Program-made: the position numbers and the translations under genes | The notes under the pieces: model-generated | Told to the model about the DNA's origin: nothing | What the model saw: the letters and a program-made list of their open reading frames with translations, nothing else | The model's database searches: none | Assembly: GCA_037043015.1 (NCBI GenBank) | Contig: CM073327.1 | Span: forward strand, 18,148,727-18,212,726 | DNA: 64,000 nt | From: Bryum argenteum | Lineage: Eukaryota > Streptophyta > Bryopsida > Bryales > Bryaceae | Direction of reading: 5' to 3' | Shown here: positions 55,850-64,000 of the stretch, piece by piece | How the letters are laid out: every line of letters begins with the position of its first letter | How positions within the stretch are numbered: position 1 is the stretch's first letter

Positions 55850-56800
55850 GTGCGGCTGGACGATTCAACGCCACGACAACAATCAGGTTCCTCTTTCTCT
55901 GCCCAACCTGCCCGTTGTTTTACAATTCCCTTGTCTCTTGGTCCTCAAAAACACAAAACTTTAGCGCTATTAGATTCGGGAGCATCTACTTGTTTTTTAG
56001 ATGAAGAATTTGCTAAGCGCCACAGGATTCGTCTAGTACACAAATCCAAACTTCTTCATGTAGGGGTGATAGATGGACGACTTTTAATGTCTGGCAGTGT
56101 CACTCATGAATCAGTACCTGTAGAGGTGGCGTTTAAGGATCATAGTAGTTACGTCGTTTTTAATGTCATTAGAACCCGTCTAACCCTGTCATCCTAGGTC
56201 TCTCCTGGTTACAACAACATAACCCTACCATAGATTGGAAGTTGCGGAAAATGACTTTTTCCAAAGAACATTCCAAGAGCCAACCTAGTAGACATCCCAA
56301 AATAGGGAAACCATTGTTTATTGGAGCAAGGGCGTTCGTACGATTATCCAAAGAAGGAGCGCCTTTCGTCATCTATGTAGCCCCAACTAGCACGGAGAAG
56401 AGTTCGACGACAAGCATACCAGAGCAATACAAGGATTTTGAATACGTGTTTCAGAAGAAGAACGCGGACATGCTACCGGAGCATCGGCCATACGACTGTG
56501 CCATAGACCTACAAGAAGGAGGACAACCCCCTTTTGACCCAATCTACAATCTCTCTCAAACGGAGTTAGCGGAGCTGCGAAAATACATTGACGAGAATTT
56601 AGCGAAGAACTTCATTCGTCATTCAAAGTCGCCAGCTGGGGCACCGATCTTGTTCGTAAAGAAGAAGGATGGCTCCTTGCGAATGTGCGTGGACTATCGA
56701 GGCCTCAACAAGGTAACTAAAAAAAATCGTTATCCGTTACCCTTGATCTCTAGTCTCTTGGAGCAGCTCGGGCGTGCAAAGATCTTTACAAAATTGATCT
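55850..56800 (+). pseudogene. Element C protease and start of reverse transcriptase
   Basis: The retropepsin segment (LALLDSGASTCFLDEEFA) is followed by the linker and the N-terminal part of reverse transcriptase ([57 protein letters not shown]). Confidence 0.85.
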
Positions 56801-58204
56801 GAGGGGAGCTTACAACCTCGTACAGATCAAGGAAGGAGATGAGTGGAAGACAGCGTTCCGTACAAGGTATGGCCATTTTGAATATAATGTCATGTCTTTT
56901 GGCCTTACCAATGCTCCGGCTGTTTTCCAACACATGATGAATGACATCTTTCGGGAGTACCTTGACGACTTTGTTGTCATCTATCTCGATGACATCCTGA
57001 TGTTTTCCAAAAACGAAGAGGAGCTGGAGAAGCACGTTCGTTTGGTCCTCGAGAAACTACGAGAACAAGGACTCTACGCCAAGATGGAGAAGTGCCTATT
57101 CCACCAAACCGAGATGGAGTTTCTAGGGTTCATTGCGACTACAGACGGCTTGAAGATGAACCCCAAGAAGGTGGAAGCAATTGTATCCTGGGAGGTTCGA
57201 AGACGGTTAGAGACGTCTGATGTTTTCTTGGATTTGCTAACTTCTATCGGATCTTCATCAAGAATTATTCTCGGGTCGCTGCTCCACTCACCCGATTGAC
57301 GTGTAAGGACAAGCTAGAATGGGGACCTCAAGCCGAACGAGCATTTCAAGATCTCAAGACGACATTTACTACGGCTCCAGTCCTGCTACACCCTGACTTT
57401 GCAAAGGCCTCCTATTTGGAGACCGATGCTTCTGATTTTCTTTTGGGAGCCGTACTTTCAGAGATGGGCGCAGACGGGAGGCTTCATCTAGTTGCGTTTT
57501 ATTCTCGGAAGTTCTCTGCTGCGGAAATCAACTACGAAATCCACGATAAGGAACTCCTTGCCATAGTGGATTCCTTCCAAGAGTGGAGACACTTTCTCGA
57601 AGGCGCACAGATCCCGGTGACCGTATACACGGATCACAAGAATTCGGAGTACTTCATGTCGGCTCGAATCCTGAATCGACGTCAAGCTCGGTGGAATATG
57701 TCGTTGTCGCGATTTGATTTTGTTATCACCTATCGGCCTGGGAAACAACAAGGACTATCGGATGCATTATCGAGGAGATCGTATCTCACGCCTAAGACTG
57801 GAGAAGAAGCGTTTGATCAACAATGCACCACATTGTTGAAACCGGAGCATTTTAGATTTTGCGCTGCTGTCGTGCCAATTGATGCGGACTTCCTCGACCA
57901 GGTACGCACTGTAACAACCAAAGATTCTGTAGCTCTTGAGATCAAGAAGCGTGCCGATAATGACAAGTTCAAGGTGGAGGGAGATCTTTTGTATTTTGAA
58001 GAGCGACTGTATATACCAAAGGGACCAACACGACTTCGAGTTCTCCAATCTCGCCACGATTTTCCAGCAGCAAGACATTTTGGATACAACAAGACATTGG
58101 AACTTATTTCGCAAGATTTTGGTAGCCTCAAATGTGGAAGGATGTGTAGCACTTTGTCCTCTCTTGTGATATTTGTTCAAGGTCAAAGAACCCTCGGCAT
58201 CGCC
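56800..58204 (+). pseudogene. Element C reverse transcriptase, RNase H and integrase start
   Basis: Reverse-transcriptase core (MSFGLTNAPAVFQHMMND, VVIYLDDILMFSK), RNase H (LETDASDFLLGAVLSE, YEIHDKELLAIVDSFQEWRH, GLSDALSRRS) and the first integrase domain (RLRVLQSRHDFPAARHFGYN). Element D interrupts it at 58205. Confidence 0.88.
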
Positions 58205-58209
58205 CCTAT
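58205..58209. repeat. Target-site duplication CCTAT of element D (right copy 63820-63824)
   Basis: CCTAT precedes TGTAAGAG at 58210, and CCTAT follows the CA at 63819. It is a 5-bp duplication, as expected for Ty3/gypsy. Confidence 0.92.
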
Positions 58210-58468
58210 TGTAAGAGTCTAGCTGTCAAAACAAACAAAAACTACAAAAGAAATATATTGATCCAAGACTTAGGTTTACAATGAATAAGAGTCCCTTATA
58301 TACTAATCTCTTGGCTCAACTGCCGAGGCTATACTTTAGCTCTACTGCCGAGGCTATACTTTAGCTCTACTGCCGAGGCTATACTTTAGCTCTACTGCCA
58401 AAGTTCTATTTATAAAATTAATAGCGAGTGAACATCCGAGCTTATCAACAAGGCCTTGGCCCATGACA
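58210..58468 (-). repeat. Element D 3' LTR (left)
   Basis: 259 bp. Contains three and a half tandem copies of a 25-bp unit (core GGCTATACTTTAGCTCTACTG). It pairs with 63561-63819. Confidence 0.93.
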
Positions 58469-58471
58469 AAT

Positions 58472-58494
58472 GCCTCCTCCTCCTCCTCCTCCTG
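58472..58494 (-). promoter_or_regulatory. Element D polypurine tract
   Basis: On the minus strand this is a (AGG)n run directly before the 3' LTR. It is the expected plus-strand primer site. Confidence 0.7.
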
Positions 58495-58879
58495 TGCGGA
58501 TGAATTAACAAGTGTCATACAAGAGAATGTGCCCAAGGAATATCAAGACCTGCAGCCGCGCAACAAGCGCTCGTAATCGTCTAAGGCCATGACATTTTGT
58601 AATTGGCAAACAGGTTCCTAAGTAGGCTCCGCCATCCTGTCCACTTTACAAGTAGTTGCCAACCGCGCCACGACGTCGATGTTGCAACACTCTTTCAACA
58701 AAGATACTTCGTCCTCGCTAGTGGATGCCTCGAAAGCGGGATTGCTCAAAACAACACCGGGCTCATTATCATGAGGTAGTTGGGAAGGCAACGGATCCTC
58801 ACCGCCCTTCTTCACTAAACTCACATGAAAAAGCAGGATGAATACCTGACGGTGTATTCAAACGAACCGCATGTGTACC

Positions 58880-60054
58880 TCACGCACTCCAATACACGAT
58901 AAGGAAGAGCAATCCAATCAAGCTTCTTGATTGGCGGGACGTGTTGATGTTCTTCAACTTTAACCACACACGATCACCCGGACGAAAATCCTCGCCACCG
59001 AAATACGTCGTGTATTTGACTGACGTTCTTGAGTCTCTTGCGCAATGGCCATTGCCGTTGTTGCCGCGCTTCACTTGAATTACGCGATCTCAAACAAGCT
59101 TGCGTCCTTTTTCCGCCGGTGACAACGAAGAACTCGCCTCCTCGGGTATAGTAATATTCATGACCGAATGATGATAACCGTGAGTCATAAAAAAATGCGT
59201 ACATACCTATAGATCATGCGACACACGATTATTCAACGCCATCATCGCGATCGGCAATCGAAAAGCCCAATCTTCTTGCTCAAATGTCGTGAAAATACGA
59301 AGATATGTTTCAAGCTCTTGATTCGCCCTCTCTGTTGCACCATCTGTCTCCGGATGGAAAGCTGTCGACAACCGACGCGTAATCTTCATCAATCGGCATA
59401 CTTCAGTCCAAAGCAGACTAACAAATTGACTACCACGATCCGACACAATTGCTGCAGGCAATCCGTGATGCTGAAAAACTTGCTCTAAAAGTTTGTGAGC
59501 CACATCAAGTGCACGAATTGTCTTCATAGGCACAGCAATGATAGATTTGGACAAACGGTCTATCACAACCATGATATTTGTACAGCGACAGTCGCTGCTT
59601 GGTGCCAATCCGGTAATAAAATCAATGGAGAGCTCAGTCCAAATCCGTGCCGGAATTGGCAAAGGTTTTAGCAACCCTTGCTTCTCGCTTCCCGCCAAAT
59701 CTTCGATTTTCCGCACACGCGTTGCGCCTCGCATAAATCTCCGAACATCTTGTGTCAACCCATGCCACGTATATTCACGCAATCAATCAAGTCACGCGTA
59801 CCCTCACGACCTGGATGTCCTGCTGGTGGTGAATCATGAGTAGATTGGATCAAACGCGTCCGAAGAGGTTCGTGCGCGGAATCCATATTCGTCCACGCCA
59901 ACGCAATCGATGACCTGAATCTGACGTAACACTCACTAATCGTGATAGGTAAGCCCCATTCTTTAGGTAGTCGGCGCTCACCATCCATAACCGCCTTTCG
60001 CATCTTCCAATAACGATGATTTGTTTGCAGGGCAACATCCCATAATGCAATCAT
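58880..60054 (-). pseudogene. Element D integrase region
   Basis: On the minus strand: zinc-binding part (RTRLIQSTHDSPPAGHPGRE), core (RIWTELSIDFITGLAPSSD, MVVIDRLSKSIIAVPMK, AIVSDRGSQFVSLLWTEVC, STAFHPETDGATERANQELE) and C-terminal RPGDRVWLKLKNINT. The wording 'EPLRTRLIQ.THDS..GHPGR' and 'WTELSIDFITGL' is typical of ascomycete Ty3/gypsy integrases. Confidence 0.88.
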
Positions 60055-60129
60055 CTCTCGTCAATAAATAGACATATGGGACGCGGGGTCATTATCGACT
60101 CAGAGCAGAGCCTCTTTTTCTCTCGAATC

Positions 60130-60400
60130 GCATCACCATCTCGCGATCCATGCGGATTTAGCGACAACCTTCAAAGCGCCATCACCTCCGTCCAAAAGCT
60201 GATGATATCGATTCATGATTCGATCATCATCTGCGTGTTGGGGAAGATCATGTTCCCGACGAGAAAGTGCATCCGATTGAACTTGATCCTTGCCAGGCTT
60301 GTGCACAATCTCAAAGTCAAAATCATTCAACTCGTAGGCCCAACGATTTGCCTCTCGCTCAAATGTTGCTTCTTCAAAATAAGCCAAATTGCGATGATCA
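60130..60400 (-). pseudogene. Element D RNase H end and linker
   Basis: Minus-strand block RWAYELNDFDFEIVHKPGKD followed by SDALSRREHDLP, the usual end of Ty3/gypsy RNase H before integrase. Confidence 0.8.
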
Positions 60401-60908
60401 ACTCACTTCAAAATGTTGGCCAACAAGTAATGTACGCCACTCGCGGATGCAATGTACAATCAAGTAGCATTTCCTTGTCATGAATCGGATAATTGGACTC
60501 CACGGATCGTTTCTTCGAGAAATAAGCAACCGCATGCCAAAGTCCGTCCACCTTTTGCATTAAGGTGCCACCAACAAAGATAACCAGAGAGAATCACATT
60601 CAATGGTTGTTTCCAAACCTGGAGTCCATTTAACGAAAGACCGGCGCATGAATTAATGCCTCCTTCAATCGATCAAAGGCATGTTGACATTTCGATGTCC
60701 AATGGAAAGGTTGATCTTTCCGCGTTAGTCGAGTAAGAGGTTACGCAATGTTAGAATATCCATCTATGAATTGTCGATAATAATTGCGAAAACCTAAAAA
60801 TCCACGAACTCCTTTCACTTTTGTTGGCGGCTCCCATTGACGAATTGCCTCAAGTTTTCTTTGGATCACCGCAAACCCCCAACCGTCTTCACAAAATATC
60901 CAAGATAC

Positions 60909-61489
60909 TTAATAGTGCCCGCTTAAACTCGCTCTTATCAAAATCAAGTTGAAGCCTGCGTTAGCAAGCTTACGGATGATCCTGAGAACTGCATCACGAT
61001 GTTCTTTTTGAGTATCACTATAGATAACCACGTCATCAATATATGCGGAGCAGCATATATCCAATTCGTCGCGAAGTATCCAATTGATATATCGCTGAAA
61101 AGTTGCGCGCGCGCCACCACCAAAACGGTGTGACCAACCACTCATATAAGCCAAAGCGTGTTTTGAACGCCGTCTTCCACTCGTCACCTTCTTTCACACG
61201 TATCCGATGAAACACAGAGATTACATCAACCTTGGAGATATATTTGGCTGCAGCAATGGTTCTTAACGTCTCATCAATGCGCGGAATCGGATAGCTGTCC
61301 TTCCGAGTTCCGACTCACCTCGTTCAATCGCCGATAGTCAACACAGAATCGCAATCCTCCGCCAGGTTTCTTCACAAATATGACCGAGTCGCTGCAGTGT
61401 GAATTACTTACGCGAATAAATCCATTATCCAACAACTCCGTAAGGGTCTTGCGCAAAACTAATAATTGATCCTTGGACATTCGATACAA
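60909..61489 (-). pseudogene. Element D reverse transcriptase region
   Basis: Minus-strand blocks VIFVKKPGGGLRFCVDYRRL, GARATFQRYINWILRDELD and CSAYIDDVVIYSDTQKEH. The FQRYINWxLRE..D wording is characteristic of fungal Ty3/gypsy elements. Confidence 0.85.
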
Positions 61490-61559
61490 TGCATGGCGGG
61501 GATGTCATCATTAGTCTTCCTTCAATAAGATTGATCTCGTGATCAACCCCTTTCCTATG

Positions 61560-63400
61560 CGGGGCAACGACTTTGCATCTTGTCGATTAAAGCGTCAATA
61601 ATCGGCATGAGAGCGGTCGGGAGTATCTTTGTGCGGGTCCCTATACACCTTCTCATTGTAGTGCCTTCGATGTCAACCAAGTGCGGCACTAAAACCTCTA
61701 CTTGGTTCACCGCTTCTCGCAAAGTTTGAATCACCGATGTACGTATCTCTTGCATTGGTTCCAACGTATCGGGTCGAGTCTTCACAATCATCTTGAAAGG
61801 TTTTCGAATACAAACCTCTTCTTTAGCAGGTCGAACATTTGCATCATGTCGCTCCATCCAACCTTTACCCAAGATTATATCATCTATCCGTCTCCGGAAT
61901 AACATAGGCAACAATCTTCTCCTCCATACCATCAATATCGCCATAAAATTTGCAATTTGGCAAATCATAGGCCGCTTCTTCATTGTCGTAATTTGCTCCA
62001 AAGATTTAGGTTGAATAGATGACGATCCAACCCTCTCCGTCGAACAAATTGCTCGAGATACGCTTGCAAAGCATTGGCATCCGAATCACACAAAGCACGA
62101 GTAGATATAATTGAGTTTATTAAAACATCAACATACATACCACCCGTGTCTAAGCTGTCTCCTAGATTCTTCAACTTTGACAACCCGCCTCCACGCCTCC
62201 GATCGAGTCTTGTGCGGAAGTCGCTGCTCGTTTTCCGACTCTACATCGTAGTCACAACTCTCCATCTCTTTGACCTCCTCTATCTTGACATTGCTCTTCT
62301 TTTCTCATCACGCGCACTATCGAAGTTTTGTCCGCGCTCTCCTTCTTTTTCTTCTCATTGCCTTCACCTTGCTTGGATGAATAGTCATTTGCACGGTGGC
62401 CTCGCTTCAAACATAAAAAAAAGTCCCTCTTGGCGACACCGTTGTTGTTCCTCCAAAGTCGACGCGTCTCTCCGAAGCTTGCTTATTTGGACCGTAGGCA
62501 TCCAATCCATCTCATCTCCATCCGCCATACGCGATTTGATGTCGCGATCGGAGTCGCACGACCTTCGATATTGCAAGCAATCAAGTTGAGAGCCGACCGC
62601 CAACAAAGCTTGGACAAACATACCATAATCGATGTACGTCACAGGTCCAATCATCGCGCGTTGCATCTCTCGAGTTGAGAGCACCGCGAAGATATCCTAT
62701 CTTCACCATATCCGGAACCATGGTAAGTTGACTCTCACCAAGCTCCTTCTCAAACTTGGGCAAGAATGTTGCGAATGACTCCCTACCCTCGCTTCATTGC
62801 TTGAAGCCGATTCAATACCTGGCTTCTTTGCATTCGGGTCGATGTAAACGCTTGTCAAGATGTTGAATAAAAGTCGCCGCATTGCAACCACGTTGATTTT
62901 GGTAGAAAGATACTACCATCATCTCGCGCCTTTCGCGTCCATCCTCGAAAACAAGTACGCGGCTTGATCTTGAGGTGTACCAAATGATACTCCATCAATT
63001 CAAGCTTGTTATCCGCTTTCGACCTTCCATATCGGGTAGCCCTTGCGACTCCCAAAACTTTGAAATATCGGCAATCGCTTGCGCAATGCGACGGCGCTTT
63101 CCTCCATATTGTTGCTTTGCATCGATTGCGGCATCATCTCATGACGAAGACGGACCTCCTAAACTCGTGAATTGTCCAAATTACCGGAGCCACTGCGCGA
63201 TCATTGTGCAACCAATCGCTGATAGCCAACTTCTCGACTTGGCGAGAAGCTTGAAGTGTGTGCGCAACCTCACGATCTCCTGTTGATAGTCTTCCGCCGT
63301 AATTTCTCCTTGCGCCTGCTGCTGCTGCTGCAAGATCTCATCATCGATCATCTGGGCGTTCTCCATCTCAAAAAGCAACACCTCTCAATCAACTCTTCAG
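61560..63400 (-). pseudogene. Element D gag and protease region
   Basis: The minus-strand protease-like end (DDIILGKGWMERHDANVRP) lies near 61860. Upstream is a gag-like hydrophilic region with Gln-rich and helical segments, without a clear zinc knuckle. It is recognised mainly by position between the 5' LTR and reverse transcriptase. Confidence 0.6.
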
Positions 63401-63560
63401 GCTTCGCAAAGCATTTAAATGCGTCCCGGTTCTGTGGCTATCTTCAATCACTACCACGAGGGTGGATAAGTTCCTCAATCTAATCAATGTCCTACTTTTG
63501 TCGTTTGAAAAAACAAGGGAGGATGAAGCCCTTCAGAAAATCAAGAGAAGTCTTGGATTA

Positions 63561-63819
63561 TGTAAGAGTCTAGCTGTCAAAACAAGCAAAAACTACAAAA
63601 GAAATATATTGATCCAAGACTTAGGTTTACAATGAATAAGAGTCCTTTATGTACTAAACTCTTGGCTCAACTGCCGAGACTACACTTTAGCTCTACTACC
63701 GAGGCTATACTTTAGCTCTACTGCCAAGGCTATACTTTAGCTCTACTGCCAAAGTTCTATTTATAAAATTAATAGCGAGTGAACATCCGAGCTTATCAAC
63801 AAGGCCTTGGCCCATGACA
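63561..63819 (-). repeat. Element D 5' LTR (right)
   Basis: 259 bp, matching 58210-58468 except at about eight sites. It is followed by the CCTAT duplication. Confidence 0.93.
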
Positions 63820-63824
63820 CCTAT

Positions 63825-64000
63825 GGACTACTGCAGCCATTGCCTATTCCGCATCGACCATGGTCTTCAGTTTCCATGGACTTCATTACCGACCTGCTGC
63901 CTTCAAACTCGTTCGACAGCATCTTTGTTGTGGTGGATCGGCTCACAAAGATGACGCATTTTATTCCTTGCGAAAATACATCGTCAAGCGAGGACACAGC
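63825..64000 (+). pseudogene. Element C integrase core, right part (runs off window)
   Basis: Sequence of element C resumes after the CCTAT duplication with the integrase core: [38 protein letters not shown]. The rest of the element, including its 3' LTR, lies beyond the window. Confidence 0.85.

Larger units (their letters stand above)
54195..58204 (+). mobile_element. Element C: chromovirus-like Ty3/gypsy element, left part
   Basis: 5' LTR (about 54195-54584), primer-binding site, gag, protease, reverse transcriptase, RNase H and the start of integrase. Element D then interrupts it, and the integrase core resumes at 63825 and runs off the window at 64000. The 3' LTR is outside. Wording of integrase ([30 protein letters not shown]) and gag (DKFDGTRSKFRGFVNQI) resembles the Tf1/sushi-like chromovirus branch found in fungi, early plants and some animals. 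It is broken, with several small breaks plus the insertion. Confidence 0.85.
58210..63819 (-). mobile_element. Element D: reverse-oriented Ty3/gypsy element nested in C
   Basis: Both LTRs are 259 bp and differ at about 8 sites (near 3%), so it is older than B's insertion but still fairly young. A CCTAT duplication flanks it. On the minus strand the order is 5' LTR (63561-63819), gag (about 62400-63380), protease (about 61830-62180), reverse transcriptase (60909-61489), RNase H (about 60130-60390), integrase (58880-60054), polypurine tract, 3' LTR (58210-58468). Many small breaks (roughly ten or more) make it clearly non-coding now. Protein wording is strikingly close to filamentous-fungal Ty3/gypsy elements. 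Confidence 0.9.

Overview
The window looks like a repeat-dominated stretch of a large streptophyte genome (plant or charophyte alga). Non-chromovirus Ty3/gypsy elements of the Athila/Tat type, CACTA elements with plant-type ends, GT-AG introns and AT-rich gene-poor spacers all point that way. The DUF7869-type protein and the fungal-like chromoviruses fit a bryophyte, lycophyte, fern or charophyte better than a flowering plant, but the species cannot be fixed from sequence alone. No clear single-copy host gene was seen. The best candidate is a small ORF at 45877-46359. I saw no rRNA, tRNA or CRISPR.

Layout. 1-3800: AT-rich sequence, two GC-rich islands and a TTAACCCC-ended repeat. 3808-6673: the 3' half of an old Ty3/gypsy element (A). 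6679-41322: a second Ty3/gypsy element (B) with two 594-bp LTRs that differ at about 2 sites and a 5-bp target duplication (AAAGA). B spans 34.6 kb because at least two DNA transposons sit inside it. The first is an 18.5-kb element at 7659-26199 with perfect 28-bp terminal inverted repeats and a 4-bp duplication (AGTC). The second is a non-autonomous CACTA at 37450-39573 (duplication AAC) that itself carries smaller repeats. 41328-54194: gene-poor AT-rich DNA with a GC-rich island, MITE-like repeats and the left end of another CACTA-like element. 54195-64000: a chromovirus-like Ty3/gypsy element (C), whose LTR holds an array of heat-shock-element motifs, split at 58205 by a smaller reverse-oriented Ty3/gypsy element (D) with 259-bp LTRs and duplication CCTAT.

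The 18.5-kb DNA transposon is the main find. It has two divergent transcription units separated by a 3.7-kb AT-rich spacer. The leftward unit encodes a DUF7869-type protein, the likely transposase. The rightward side encodes a protein with a ParB-like (DGQHH) domain followed by what reads as a degenerate N4/N6 DNA-methyltransferase domain and a long acidic, coiled-coil, proline-rich tail. Beyond it lies an FCP1/NIF (HAD) phosphatase-like gene and a small unknown exon. Both units appear to begin with a non-coding exon and a >1-kb intron packed with a 21-bp hairpin repeat (arms TTTAGCTCGA), spaced about 52 bp apart in the right cluster. The same hairpin recurs in later introns and downstream flanks. 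Some copies show paired arm changes that keep the stem. Its genes carry several frameshifts although the insertion must be younger than the nearly identical LTRs of B, so either a broken copy was moved in trans or the sequence has indel errors.
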